In this document: positions 33,256 through 47,034 of the stretch, in pieces | How positions within the stretch are numbered: position 1 is the stretch's first letter | Layout: each line of letters opens with the position of its first letter | DNA from: Oreocharis arfaki | Taxonomy: Eukaryota > Chordata > Aves > Passeriformes > Paramythiidae | Direction of reading: 5' to 3' | DNA length: 64,000 bases | Assembly: GCA_013398015.1 (NCBI GenBank) | Contig: VZRR01008202.1 | Coordinates: 377,766-441,765, forward strand | The notes under the pieces: model-generated | Seen by the model: the letters and a program-made list of their open reading frames with translations, nothing else | The model's database searches: none | What the model was told of the DNA's origin: nothing | Made by a program: the position numbers and the translations under genes

Positions 33256-36200
33256 CTAAATGAAACTCCTCACCCACAGGTGTACCACACTCCCCTTCCA
33301 CTTTGTGACCCAGTGTGTGAAGGGGTGATGTGCGCACCTCATGATGTCTGGGGTAGGTGAGGCTGCTGTGGCAGTGAGTAATTTTAATAAGATGTTACAA
33401 AGTCTATGAGACCATTCTGAAAATGAACAGGAGAGACCATGCAAATAAAGCTGTCCTCAATTTTTAAAATTGAAGTTTTGCGCCTTCTCATTTTATGTGC
33501 CAGAAGGAATTCTGTGGTGAGTTGGCAACTAGGAGATAAAGTTGTTGACAACAAAGCCTTCAGCTCAAAATTAAAGCTAATGCGGTAGTTGTAAAAAAAG
33601 AAAAAAATGTAAAATAAAAAGATGGCAGGTTAATTGTGATAACATAATTAAATTCATACCCAGTCCTCAAAGCACATGATAGTTATTTAGAGACAAGTGA
33701 TCTGGGGAATCAGAAATGCAAGTGATTATGGCATTTCACCTCTTGGGGTCTGTTTTGCAGTGAGACACAAATAAACTGAGTTTGGCAGTCAGAAATATTC
33801 TCTGACAAAATATTCTCCTACATCCCCAAGCTGATTAAAGGAATGAGCTGGAAGAGAGAGGTCAGTGGGAAGGCACATAGATAAGCAATAGATAAGATGA
33901 GAGGAGACAGTGCTTGAGTCTATGTAGTCAATATCCCGGAGCTCATAAAAGTTTGTTACTGCGAACAGCTTCCTCTGTCTGGCTTTTCACATCAGATCTC
34001 AGCAGCCAGGGCTTATCTGTGCCCACTTGTTAGATTAGGTCCCATAGCAGGTAGCATGCAGAATCTTGCATCTAATTCTCCATGTAGACCCAGTCAGATA
34101 CCCTACTGGCTCAGAGACAGCACAGATTGGCAAGGAAAGACTTCTCCACCCAGATCTTTCCACATTTCTGGCAGCTGTCAGAGAGCAGTGACAAAGTTTC
34201 TGGTGTAGACAAGTGCCAAAATCCACATGCTGTCTGGACAAAGCACAGGCTCAATCCCTGGTCAGCAACCATATCAGACTTGCCAGGACACATCTTAACC
34301 AGAGTGGTCCCCAGAAAAGGATGGGAAGAGGCAAATGGTATATTTAGTTACAGCCTTTGACCCTCTCATATCATGGGGATATAAGCAGCACACCTACACT
34401 AATATAACAAGTTGCTCCTGACAATAGATTTCAACAGTGACTGCATCTCTAGCCCAATTAACCGATACTGAGAACTGGCTGACAGCACAGGAGGGACTAA
34501 ATTCTTCTCTAACATCATTAAACGTGGAATAGATGACGAGTCACCAAGCGCCGAATTCACATTTGGCCCCACGCCTGCTCCTGGCCATTCAAACCCTTCC
34601 CAGCAGCAGCGGAGGGGCACGGCGTGGGGTCCGCTGGTGACAGCCATTATCCCAGGTAGGACACTTCTCCTGTGTGAACGCACTGCATGCCTCTTCCTGG
34701 CTTCCTACCATAGGAGTGCTTCCAGCCCAGCTGAGATGATATGAAAAGGGAAGAGGGCACAGGGCCAAACGCTGTGCTTTAGCAATTTGCCAGTTGCTAG
34801 GGCTCGCTCTAGCTGTGCACCACAAAGGCACTCTGGTTTGGTGAAGTTTCCAGCCATTAGCTCGTGTCTTCAGCACTGCATACAGGGTAAGCACTGTCAC
34901 CAAGCTAAATGGGCAGCATCTAGAGTCTCTTCCTTCCCTTGTTCCCTTGCTCCATGTATGGGAAGAAAGAACAATCCTTCCCACAAGGAAATTGCGAGAC
35001 AGCAGTGAAGCAGGAGGCTTAACATGGGCAAAATGCCATGTCCAGCATGGTGAAGAAAGCCTAGGCAGAGGAGGAGTGGTACACAAAATATCTGAAGATG
35101 TTCTAAACCCCCCAAAATGGGCAGGAAAAGTTGAGTGCAGACAATGTGTGGGATAAGAAAAGGTAGGTTCTGAATGGGGTCCCTTCCACAGAATACAATG
35201 GTGCCAAAAGGAAGATATTTAAGATCCAGAAACAAGAAGACAGCCCGAAATAATCCACCCATGGGCCTACCAAACAAACTACACCTAACCTCTGCCTCTC
35301 TCTTTCCATTGCCCTGTATGTCCCCAGCCACTCTTTTCCAGCAAGCCACAGAGGGACTGGCAGCAAACACCCCTGGCAGAACAAAAGGAGAGCAATGCAA
35401 CATAGCCAATATGCTGGTTCTACTGCTGCGTCCCCTCTTGATTTAAATCAATAGTTTATGACATCTACAAGGGGAAACTGTAAATTTAATTTTGTCCCCT
35501 GCAGTGCAATTCGTATCTTGTTTGCTGGTAACATAATGAATGTGTTTGCCCTCTAGACCCCCTGCCCAGTAGACCAATTTAAGGATAAAAGGGAGAGAAA
35601 ATAGGAAAGTACAATTAGGGAGGTCGATTAATGCTGGATTAACCAGTAGCTCAGCTAAAGATAGCTTTACAACATTTATACATAAGGGGCAAGGGAGAGA
35701 GGGAGATAGAAGCCCAGAGAAGGAATAGAGAATCAGATCATTCTTCTTAGGAATAAAAACCTTACAGGTGACTCAAAGGTGCACACTGCTTCTTAAACAA
35801 CTGACAGAGCCTTGCATCACCTGCCAGCCTAAAGCCACAAAACTGCAGATGCTTTGCCCCACTTGGTGGTCATCAGGTGTGATTTAACCCAAACTGCCCC
35901 AAAGACTCAAGTTAAACCTTTCTGAAACTCATTGGCTTAATTGCTCCTGCAAAAGCTTGAGGTTGTCACCACAGGAGTCAGAGTGCGCATGAGCCTGGAA
36001 TTGCTCAGAAACCTTGCTGGAAATGCAAATGGCAACAGAACAGTGAGGGTAGAAAACGTGACAGCACTCTGGAGCTAAGAGGGAGGAGAGCACTGAAGAG
36101 CAACAGAGATGACCCAGCAGAGGGAATGCAGGGAGAAGGTTTCTCGCATCAGGGTGCTCACTGCAAACCGGTTGGAGCAGTGGAGGAAGAAACAGCTCTG

Positions 36201-37743
36201 AGTGTGTGTACCCTGCTGCACAACAGAAAGCAAGACTTGACACATTCTTGTGAACAAATAGACCCTGCCAGAGAAACCTGACTTCATTGCCAATTTCTTT
36301 TTTCCAGCTGGCATAACCAACAAAACTCCAAATTAGTTTGGCTAGGTAGATAGGGCAAAAGAAATAATAGTATTTTTGGCCAAAATCTATAGCCTAACTT
36401 TGCAGTTAGGTCTTAGCTTTACAAAGAGACAAAGCGCAAAACCCGCCACAAAATCCCAAAGAAACCAGAAAAAGGGCAAACCCATTAACCTGCAAACAGG
36501 AGATCAAATGCCAAGGGATTTGGATCTGTAAAGGCATGGTCTAGAGCTTTCAGTTCATGTCTCTCTACTTTGTGGTTACAAAAGAGTTGCTAATACAGCG
36601 TGTCTAGCAATACTTCAGTGCTTCTGCTCTTTGAATTAAAACGAAGCAGTGCAAAAGTATATGGAAATTAAAAGAAAAATAAACTCCCAGCTCTCAGAGA
36701 AGGCTCAGGTGAGGGGGCTGAGGACAACCTTGCTGTTTCTGAATTGATCTGCCCCTCTACTTTAAAACAGTGTGCTTTCCTGCTTTAGCTCTTTAAAACA
36801 CTATCCTACATTCAGCTTCAGAGACAGCTCCCTATGGGTAAGCATTTTTAGATGGATACAGTGTGATCTTTACCAGTTGCTGCAAATTGGCTCTGAGGGC
36901 ACCTTTACGTGTCAGTTCTGTCTATTTCCTCTACAAACACAGAGACAGGGATGGAGAGGATGAGGGGAAAGGGCTTTACAAATAAAACAAACAATAGGGG
37001 AGCGAAAAACAAAGTCACAGCGGAGTCACACATCCTGACATGAAACCAGGGTTCCTCATGCCAGCACCATAACAATCTCCCTGACATCAATTACAGAGGC
37101 TGATCAGACACGCATGCAGGAAGCAACATTCATACACAAATGTGCAGTTTGCACTGTTTGGGAGAGACTGGTTTGGGACACTCCCCTCAGATCACAACTG
37201 ACAGCCAACAAGCTGTGGGGAGGCAGCACATAACTGAGTGTGCAAAAAACATGGGCATCATTCAGGTTTAGTTTCATCTAAACCAGCCATGGGCAAAGTA
37301 TCTCAGGTTCAGCCCTCGTCCCTTCAATTCAACCTGGTATCCTCAAATCCACCAAACTTTAAAGACTTCAGATGAAATGGGGCAGAATGATACAAAACCA
37401 TGCCAGTATTTGGACCCCATAACAACACAATATTCTGGGCACAGGTATCTCAATCTGCTCCACTCTATTGTTTGAGAGAAAGACTGAGGGAAACATGACC
37501 AGAGAGAATAGAGATGTAGAAACCTTACAAGCACAAAGAGTTTGTAATGGCAAAACACAGCTCATCACTACAGAGATACTGTTTGGTTTCAGGCCACTGA
37601 AAATGCTGGGCATCCTACTAGACAGCAGATGCAGTCACTGTCCCTGGGACTGGAGCAAACATTACTGTCCAATATGCTGCTACAGTAAAGCTTGGATGAA
37701 TGATACAGCTGCAGCCTGTGCAGGGGTACTGCTGGGTTCACAA
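33256..37743. other. long intronic stretch without recognised elements
   Basis: No exon or transposon was recognised in 4.5 kb. 33470-33700 is A-rich, and 35430-35680 is AT-rich, motif-dense and non-repetitive (aattttgtcccctgcag, ggtcgattaatgctggattaacc). The latter is a weak candidate regulatory element. Confidence 0.4.
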
Positions 37744-38220
37744 AGCAGTCTAGGTTGGAAAAGACCTCCAAGATCATCGAGTCCAACCATTAACCCGAAA
37801 CTGCCAAGCCCACCACTACACCACGTTCCCAACTACCCCATTTACAAGTCTTTTAAATATCTCCAGAGATGGTGAATCCACCACTTCCCTCGGCAGCTGT
37901 TCCAATGCTTGAAAACACTCTAGGTGATTTTTTTTTTCCCCCTCATATCCTTTCTAAACCTCCGCTGGCACAAGTTGAGGCAATTTCCTCTTGGCCTGTT
38001 ATTTTTTACCTGGGAGAAGAGGCCAACCCCCACCGGGCTACAGCCTCCTTTCAGGCAGTTGTAGAGAGTGATAAGGTCACCCCTGAACCTCCTCTTCTCC
38101 AGGCAAAACAACTCCAACTCTCTCAGCCTGTCCTCATAAGACCTGTGCTCCAGACCCTTCACCAGCTGTGTTGCCCTTCCCTGGGCACATTCCATCACCT
38201 CAATGTCTGTCTCGTAGAAT
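37744..38220 (-). mobile_element. CR1 LINE, relatively intact 3' end
   Basis: This is the best-preserved CR1 in the window. The plus strand reads from the tail: 'ggttggaaaagacctccaagatcatcgagtccaacc', 'ccagagatggtgaatccaccacttccctcggcagc', 'ggcaatttcctcttggcctgtt', 'gataaggtcacccctgaacctcctcttctccaggc', 'actctctcagcctgtcctcataagac', 'ccagctgtgttgcccttccctgggcac'. All are reverse-complement CR1 landmarks with few changes, implying a younger insertion than its neighbours. It is 5'-truncated near 38220, and a short CAA repeat lies just outside it. Confidence 0.96.
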
Positions 38221-38237
38221 GGGTAGTGATGTCAGGG

Positions 38238-38254
38238 ACAACAACAACAACAAA
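38238..38254. repeat. (CAA)n microsatellite, short
   Basis: Five CAA units immediately beyond the truncated end of the minus-strand CR1. Confidence 0.85.
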
Positions 38255-41200
38255 GTGAAGGCCCAAGATTCTGTGTTCCATAAAATTGCAGGCAAGGTGT
38301 CTATCAGAGCCATGGTTGACTGTGTGATAATGGTCAACAGAGAGATGTCTGCTGCTGGTGTTCAACAGAGAGATGCAGCGGTGCTTTCATCTTTCCTTGT
38401 CTACACCGGGCAATCTGTGACTATGCATTTACAGCACCAGTGCCATGAGGTCAACGTTGCCTGAAGTGGCAGCCTCTGCTCTGTCCCTGAATATATGGGT
38501 ACAGTTTAAGGACAAGAGTGTGGAAACGATTTAAGGAGAGCAAGACTTTTCTCTCCTGCATTACTACATGGAAAAAGCAAGCAATTTTTTTTTCTCTACT
38601 GGCCTCCATCTGTCTTTCCAGCTCTTGTCCCTCATGCACACACCTTCCTCTGTCCTTACACTGCAATTACATTTTGTAGAGTTTTGTCCTTCCCAGACAA
38701 TGTTTCCTGCCCATTTTGAGAGCCTAACATACTGATTAAACACTTCTTGGTCTTCACAGTCCCATACTTTTTAGTACTGACAGTTTAATTTCCAGGCTCC
38801 AAGTTTTTCTGATTCAAAAAATGCCAGATTGTGCATTGTCATGGTTAAAATCAAATTGTTCCCATTTATTTTCCAGAGTTGGACAGCTGTCTCAAGACTT
38901 TTTTTTTAAGGCCCAGAAGATTATTTCTTAGTATCTGAGGCTGCAGTTTGTAACTACAATTGGCATCAAGTGTAGATTCTCCACAATCAGCCATTAAAAA
39001 AAAAATCAATTTTTTTTCTTTCTGTTAAGAAGCATTCAAAATTACCTCCAAACGTATCCACCTTATCTGTGATAAACAGCACATAATTATCAACAAGGAA
39101 CCAATGGTAATTCAGGTTAAGAACCAAAAGCACCAAAGAGGACACACAAAAGCAAGAGACCCTGTACTCTGGCATGGGTCACCCTTTTTGTGGGGTTCCT
39201 GAGGTCTGGTAACAGCTGCAGTTGGCAAGGGCCCCTATTTTACTTCTATATTGGTGGATAATACTGTATTTGCTAGTCTTAGGTGAACAGAAGAGTAAAA
39301 GGAATTGGTTAACATCTACAGAAACGAAAGAGCTGAGTTTGAATAGCTGTGGTTCATGCTCTCATGACACTTGTTAGTTGTGAGCATTTGTCAGCTAGCT
39401 GAGTGTCACATGAAAATTTTTTAACTGCTAAGGCTCATTCTTACCAGACAGCAAGCTATTTGTTATTCATAGAACTGGCCAAAATAATTAAAATAAATTA
39501 ATTCCATTGCATGATAAATTTTGAAGTTCTGTAATCTGTTCCCATGTTTTATTACAGCCTTTTAATTTTTTTTTCCTTTTTTTTCCCTGCAAAGAAAGAG
39601 CCACTCCTGAGCAGATAACAGTCTTGTCATTAAGTTGTTTGGTACATGCAAGATACGGGTACAAGTCTCTGCCTGATTTCTATACAAGTGCTTGGCTGGA
39701 GTTTTCTACATCTCACACAAGAGCCCCACTCATTAAGTTATGGCCATTTTGATCCTGTCTGTGTTTCACCTTTTCACCAGAAATTTAAATATGGGGCCTG
39801 AAAAGCTAAAGATCTCTGCATATAAACCCCACATGTTTCTGCAAAATGTTTCCATTTTGAAATATCAGTATTTCAGATGGAAAAAATATCCCAACAGATT
39901 AACTGAAACAAAAAAAACCCCAGTATTTTAGTTACTCAGTTGAGAGAGACAACAATTAGCATGTTATTCAGTTAACCAATAAAAGAGTGCAAATACTAAG
40001 CAAGTAATGATTCACTGAAGCAAACAGGTTGTAAAGAACAGCTGGAGGCCTAAAAATTACTCCTTTTTAGTGAGTACTTACCAAGCCCTAAAACACTGGA
40101 AGAAAATCTGAAGCTGCTTACAAACAAATTGCTTATGACACAGTGACAATGCTTTAACACTTCTCTGCTTTTCTCATATCCTTATTCTTCCCACCACCGC
40201 CTCCGAGTGAGAACTTCGCCTGGTATCGGGTGCCGCACGCTGTAACAGCAGCAGAACCGGGCCCTGACAAGTCAGATTTGTAACTAATATTTCAAGCTTC
40301 TCCAACACTGGGCTAGAGGGTCAGCGGTAGCTTGTAGGGACACAGACACTACTGAATCAGTCCATGTGTCACCCTGACTCCAGTGATCAAGTCTCACAAG
40401 TAACATCACTCCCGCCGGAGTCTGGCACAACAAATGCCCCCGGTCTTTGAAGAGAGAGAGACAAAGTGGTGCACAGTAAAATGTGCAGCAAGCTGCCAGC
40501 AAGCCTGTGGGCATGGGCAAAGCGATTTTGTCATGCTGCTGAGAAAAGACTATTACCCCAGGCCTTGCTTGGAAAGCTGGGAGGTCTCACTTGCAGAACA
40601 TGTACTAAAAGATCACACCTCATACCATAACCCACTCACCCCAAACCAGACACTACTCTGCCCGTTAAATGCCAGTTTTAGAAAGTAAAACTGAACAGTG
40701 GATAATTAATGCTTGTGGAACACACTGGAAGGTCACAAAATGCCCTCGCTGCTGCAGGGTGCAGTAGCAAAGAGGCTGTGCTCAGTCCCCTACTGCCTGC
40801 AAGCACCAGGCTTCACTGTTTGCTGCTTCGTCCCTGCTGAAGGGACAGAGGTCACTTGTTTTCTGAGGGTGGCAAAGCTTGATTCTTTACTGAGTCAGAG
40901 GAAAGAAGAAGTTACCCCCAGAGCACCATAAGAAGGCCTGAGTGAAATACCTAATTCTCTGTGATGACTGTGTAGAAAGTCAGGGTCTGGTATAAATCCT
41001 TCCCTGGCTAAGCATGCCTCAGATGCCTGGGCAGGGGGATATCTGAGCGAGACCCCAGCTGATGCAGGAGCATGGAAATTAATGCAGATGTCCCAGGCCT
41101 CAGGCTACCAGTATGATCACCACTCCTGAGGACGTCTTCTCAAGAATGTCCCATCTGTACTGCAAGGCACAAAACAGGTTTTGGGACACATCATCTGCTT

Positions 41201-44200
41201 TCTAACTTCAAAAACGGCTGTCAAAGCTCAGTCTTCTCCACACAACTTGAGCTAGGCAATTGCCCTGCTACCAAGAAGCTGAATCACCTCTAAGGCACCA
41301 AGTATGCAAGTACTGGTTCTCCACATAAAAATTACACTGGTCTAAATCCTGGATGGCTGAGACTCCAGTGATTGTGTGAGACCTGCCCGCCAACTCAAAG
41401 GAAATACCCTGTGAGTCCAAGCCAGTGCCTAGATAGATAATTGCCCATCCTGGAGACCCAGAAGTCTGCTAAACAGGTGGTTTCAGTGGGAAAACCAGTA
41501 GGCAGCAGGCTGTAGAGTCTTGACCCTGTTCTCATGTGAAAGCAGAATAGTTTATGTTGAGAGTAGAATAGGGAAGATGCTGGCTGGCTGCTGTGGAAAA
41601 TGAAATGAGCTCCATCTTTGGTATTGCTGATCTATTTCTGGTCAGTGTGAAACACATTAAAATGTGATGTGGGGATTGCTGAGCAAGCCACTTGGAGTTA
41701 TATGTGCCACTGCTGCCTCAGACTGCTGCTTCATCTCCTATTCATGCAGAGGTTTGAGTAACAAATGATACATGCTCAGGAGCCGACCTGCAACAGCAGG
41801 GGAAATGAGAAGGACCACAATCCTCAGTGCAGAAGCTGCAGGAAGACAACAGTTCTTTGTGCTTCCACAGCCAGAAGAATTCATGAGGAGAATCTTACTC
41901 TAATGTTTGCCTGTGGTTCCTCCTTGAGTTGGTGATTTACAGTGCTCTGTCAGCACATCTGTCTTACTTTTTATTCTTCTGTTGCTTTCCTGGTGTTTCA
42001 GTGCTTCTTCTCTTGCATTGGAGACTATTAAGCATCACCTGCTCTGGTCAGCAAATGAGCCAGCAGCACATGTCTGTGCTTTCGCAGCTAGTGACTGAAC
42101 CCCAAAGATCTGATGAGCCAGTTCTGTGAACAGAAAAACAGTGTGGGAGAGGGACAAGACTGCACTTAGGTCCAGAAGGAAAAGAAAATGCCACTCAAGG
42201 TGATAATCCTGCGGTAGCGAGCAAATCAGATGTGTTCCACTTGCTGTGGGTACATTGCAACTGGTGTCAAACACAAGAACAACTGGTATTCCTCTTCTAG
42301 AACATTTCTCCTTTAGTCCTGTGGTCCCAGCCAGCTGGACGATCATCCCCACTGCCTGAATAAGCCAGGATGGGAGCTGGCTGGGTTTAATCTCTGAGGC
42401 TCCAAATCTAACCCCTTGCCCAGCATCTCCAGTATTGGAGTGGACCAGCAAGTTCTCACATGTTAACAAAAGCTCTGCCTGGGCAGCAGCCCCCTCCTGT
42501 TTCCCTCACCGTATTCTCTGCAAATGGCTCATGGCTCTGTGTCTCTCCTCAGGGGGCTTTTCAGAAAGGTGACGAAAAGGACATCAGAACCACCTCTCTC
42601 TGCAACTGCTGCCATGCAGAGCCTTGTAGGAATAGCTCATATTAATAGCTGCAGGATAATATTTGTCATATCCTCTTCAATTTGCCTGTGATCACTGCAA
42701 AGGCAAATAAAGAAACAAATCCCCAGGGATGGCCATCTCGTGTGCGCAGAAATAAATACCAGGGAAGGGGAGAGGACAGTGCTCGCCACTTTGTGTGGCA
42801 GAGCACTTGCAAGCCAGTGCAGGTGGGGGCACGGGGGAATGGCAGCAGCAACATGAGGATGCTGATTGGGTGCAGCAGGGTGTGCTCAATGCTGGGAAGA
42901 TGCACACGGACACATCCAGAGGGTCACTAAATTCAGGTAAGGGCATTCCCATTCCCATGACTGGCAGCAGGAATGAGAGCAGGTGAGGGTAACATGCAGA
43001 GGGTGGTGGTTGTGTGGGACAAGTCGCACGGAGTGAGGCAGGGCAAGTGCTTGTAGTGGTGGGAGAGAGGAAACTATGAGCATGCAGAAGAATTTATTTC
43101 TGAACCTTTCCCTATGAAATGATACAGTGAAGCACAGGTTAACCTGTTTGCTTGGAGGCTTAAGTACTGAAAATGTCCCTTCCCTTGAATATTTTCAGCA
43201 CATAAAAACTGATTCTTTAGCATGTGTGGGGCAGAAAAGAGGATGGAGAGTCACAGAGCTCCAAAATGTGCAAATTCTGGGAGCTGTACAGAACATCTGA
43301 ACTAAACTGTTATTTGCAGAGTGGTACCCAGAATGCTTTTCTCTGCCACTTTGCTCTTAAATGCTAAACTTCTAGAGGTCACCCTAACCTAATTAAGTCT
43401 CTGTATCTGGTTAAAGCAACAGCTGCACAGTACACACGAGTTCAGGGGCGGCTGAAACCAAGAGACATGTTCTACATTTGCTTCTCTAGTCATGGCTGAG
43501 CTGCCCATGGGGAGACTCAGTTTGGACAATTGCTGGGAAAAGAGATTTGTGTTTTGGTACAGCTGTGCAGCCAGTGTGGCTGGGAACACAATGTTTGCTG
43601 TTAACTCCTGGCATGCCAAATGGAACTGTAGGCCTGCTGGCTGGAAAAGGCAACACATGCTGGAGAGCCACAGATAGTTCTGGCCCTTCACGAGGTGATC
43701 TTGAATGCATAGTCTTTGAGTTCCACAGGCTTGGAGCCCCTTCCATGTCAACATACTTGCTGAGATAAGAGGTCCTGACAAGAGGAATTACATTGTCCTG
43801 GCAAGAGGAGGACCGAGAGCACATGATCAGAGTTGACTGTAACACACTGTGTGACGTGCTCAGCATTTGTAGGACACACAGAGAGCCTTTTGCATGGAGC
43901 ACGACGGTCCCCTCAGCCTGTCCCATACGGCTCATTTACACAAGTTAGTTTGGAGAAGATCTTGACATCCTTTTTGTCTCATCTGTTGCTGCCTTCTGCC
44001 CAGGACAAACACAAAGCTACCAGTACTATAATACAGGGCTTTAGGTTAGGAGGTAGCTTTAGAGACCCTCTGAGCAACGTTGCAGAGTAATTCTGAGAAA
44101 ACAATGGCATGATCACAGCCGGAAGAGACTTCGCATTAGGATGTAGCAAAATTTTCCTGTCAGAAACATTCAGATGATGCACTGAACCATCCTGGAGAAA

Positions 44201-45207
44201 GCAAAGGAAAGGAATGGACAATTTCAAGTAATCAGCTTCCTTGCAGCAGTTTCCTTCTCCTTATTTATAGCCACTCCATGATTCAGTCAGGCTGGAACTG
44301 TGAGTGCAAACACGTTTTCTTTGCTCCTGGCTCTCCTTGGACTTCATTTGCACAGCAAAGTATCACCCAGTGCCAGAGATTTATGATACATTCAAAGCCC
44401 AAACAAGGCTGGATCTGAACAGCCACATATCCTCCAAATTTCATGGTGGGAAACGTGCCTCTAGTGGGCTCCCAAGTAGTTCGTGTCAGATGCACTGATC
44501 CTGACTGCAGCTGTGCATGGGGAGCTGCAACTCAGTCTGCTCCAAAGTAGCAGAGACTCAACAAACTTGAACTCAACTTCAAACCTGGGAAAAGCTCCTG
44601 GATGGATCTAACCTTTTGTCAGCAAAACTCCTGGGCCTGAGGACTTACAAACTTAGATAGACTCAGATCCAGTGCCAAATTCTGTAAGTTAGCTCTTCAC
44701 ACTTCATGTCACAAGTTTCATGCTTGTAATAGTGGGTTGTGCCAAAAACCACAGTGGCCATCCTGTCTCCTCCTGAAAGCTTGTGAAATACTTGTCTGGC
44801 ACTCAACGCTTTGCACCTGAGGTTGCTCTCCAATCAGGATGACCCAAATCTTCATTCTTTCTATATGGGAGCACCCTCTAAGCTTCAGCGAGGACCATGA
44901 CGTTGTTGTGCTGGGGCTTGTATAAAATCACAGCAAAAAGGCATTTCCTGCCCAGAACTGGATTTGGTGCTACCTGGCTCTAAACTTACAGTCACTCACA
45001 GTTCCCTGTACTACAGACAAAAGCCTCTCATTCTTCAACCTCTCCCCACACCTACCACAGCCCACAAGTGATAAATGAATTTATAAGATGAGGAGTCTGT
45101 CATCTGTCCATCGCTTTTTTTCAAAGCTGGAGAAAAAAGTAATGATCTTGTTCTGGAAGAAAATCAAAGGCTGCCAACAACAGCATGATATGTCAGCTCT
45201 TTTAATT

Positions 45208-45227
45208 TCATTTATTTATTTATTTTA
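45208..45227. repeat. (TTTA)n microsatellite, short
   Basis: About four to five TTTA units. Confidence 0.85.
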
Positions 45228-45441
45228 TCCAGTTGCTTTAATCCTTGGAGTTTAAAGGCAAAGAATGAATGCAACGTGCTGGAAAATGAAGAGCATGTGA
45301 CAGTATCAAAGAGCAAAACCAAAGGAAAGGGGGTGTGTGTGTTGGGGGAGCCTTGTTAGGAGACACATTAAGGCAATCCAGCTGATAGATGAAGCCTTTT
45401 ATAAATGAAGAATAAGGTCTTCATGTCACTCTTTATCTTTC

Positions 45442-45457
45442 TTTTTTTTTTTTTTTT
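45442..45457. repeat. poly(T) run, 16 bases
   Basis: Uninterrupted T tract between pyrimidine-rich sequences. Confidence 0.9.
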
Positions 45458-46433
45458 AACCATTGTCTCTCTCTCTTTCACCTCCCCTTGCATTCCTGTC
45501 CTGCCTCTTCTCTTGTGGTCTCCTGCCATAGGTCCCACTTTATACTTGAATTGTAGGGCTGCTGTGGCCACAGAATTATAAAATCTCCCTCTGCTGAGGA
45601 TAGCAGAGGGTGTAATTCCACAGGCCATGGTGGTCCCTGCCACTGTGAGACCCTCCAAAGAGACTAAAATGCACCTTATTCCAGTCAGGCTGGGATGCTG
45701 GTTCCCCTCGGTCTTTTGCAGCTATAAACAAGGCATGGCAATCAATCATAGGCAGTGGGAGCTTGGTCTCCAGGGGATTTTGGCACAGAGGTAGGATAAA
45801 TGCATCACAGAGAAGCTGCTGTGCTGTATGTAGAAGTTGCAGCAGAGAGGTAGGTAGGTAGGGGGAAGCAACCCAGAAATGCCTTTTATCTTTGATAGAA
45901 GAGTAGAAAGACAAGGAAACCAAATCACCACATTCTTCTCTTTCAGTCATAGTTTTGACAGCCCTGGAAAACAACTCCAGTGGAAAAGCTGCTGTTGGGT
46001 ACTGTTTTTGATGAGATTCAGCAGGAGTGACTCAGTTCTCATTGTCTCACACACAGGGCTTATTATCTTTTTTACATAGTGGATGTAAATGCCAGGCCTG
46101 CCTCCTTTGAATCTTCCTGGGTTTGGTCAAGCAGGAGAGTTTTACACAGACCAAATTTTCCCCTGCAGCCTTCATGCCTCATGGCTCTCGCCAGCAGAGG
46201 TTGCACAGCCTCACACACCAGCACAAACCTCTGCCTCTGGTGGCATCCACACCAGGTGTCAGACCCCACCGGAGACCAAGCCACGACATCTCACTGCTTC
46301 TTGGCGAGCAGAATTGGAGGGGAATTCTCTTCTCTCCTCTTTCCACAGACTAGCCCTTCAAGGTCACAAGACAGAGTCTAAATGTTACTCTCTTCCAGCC
46401 TGAGACATACCTAACCCCTATCCCCAGAAGCAT

Positions 46434-47034
46434 TAACCATGGTTTAACCCCAGCCATTAACCGAGTGCCAGGCAGCTGCTCACTCACTCTCCCACCAGCA
46501 GGATCAGAGAGAAAATCAGAAGGGTAAAAGCTGGAAAACTCAGGAGTTGAGATAAAGCCAGTTTAACAGGGAAAACAAAAGCTGAGCACACAAGCCAAGC
46601 AAAGCAAAGAATTAAATCACCACTTCCCCTGGGCAGGCAGGTGTTCAGCCATCCCCCGGAGAGCAGGGCCCCATCATGTGTAACAGCTACTTGGGAAGAC
46701 AAACTCGATCATTCCAAATGTCCTCCCCTTCTTCCTTCTTCCTCCAGCATTATATACTGAGTATGATGTCATAGGGAATGGAATATCCCTCTGGTCAGTT
46801 TGGGTCACCTGTCCTGGCTGTGTCTCCTCCCAGTTTGCCAAGCACACCCAAGTTCCTTGCCAGCATGGCAGTACAAGAAGCAGAAAAGGCTTTTGCTCTG
46901 TGTAAGCCCTGCTTAAGCAATAAGAAAAATATCTCTATATCATCAACCCAGTGTTCAGCACAAATCCAAAACATAGCTTCAGACCAGGCACTGGGAGGAA
47001 AATATAAGTGTACTCCACTTAAAACCAGCAAAAT
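46434..47034 (-). mobile_element. LTR of an avian ERVL-like endogenous retrovirus (apparently solo)
   Basis: The plus strand begins 'catggtttaaccccagcc' and 'tgctcactcactctcccaccagcagg', then 'gagttgagataaagccagtttaacag', 'gaatatccctctggtcagtttgggtcacctgtcctggctgtgtc', and ends 'cagcacaaatccaaaacatagc...aaaaccagc'. Reverse-complemented, this is the familiar bird LTR running from a '(g)ctggttt' start through 'cacagccaggacag', 'gacccaaactg' and a TATA box to 'ggggttaaacca'. On the minus strand cagtatataat (46750-46760) is an intact TATA box, preceded by TGACATCAT, a CRE-like word. The usual ATTAAA poly(A) signal appears changed to GTTAAA. No flanking gag/pol sequence or clear target duplication was seen, so a solo LTR is likely. 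It lies in the same orientation as LSAMP. Confidence 0.88.
46750..46771 (-). promoter_or_regulatory. LTR TATA box with upstream CRE-like site
   Basis: On the minus strand TGACATCAT is followed about a dozen bases later by GTATATAAT. This is the core-promoter layout expected in the U3 of the LTR and would drive transcription toward the LSAMP exon. Confidence 0.5.

Larger units (their letters stand above)
38221..46433. other. long repeat-poor intronic stretch
   Basis: More than 8 kb with no recognised exon or transposon. It contains AT-rich blocks at 38860-39060 and 39440-39590, a TTTA repeat at 45208-45227, a T run at 45442-45457, and a short GGTA run near 45850. Confidence 0.4.
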
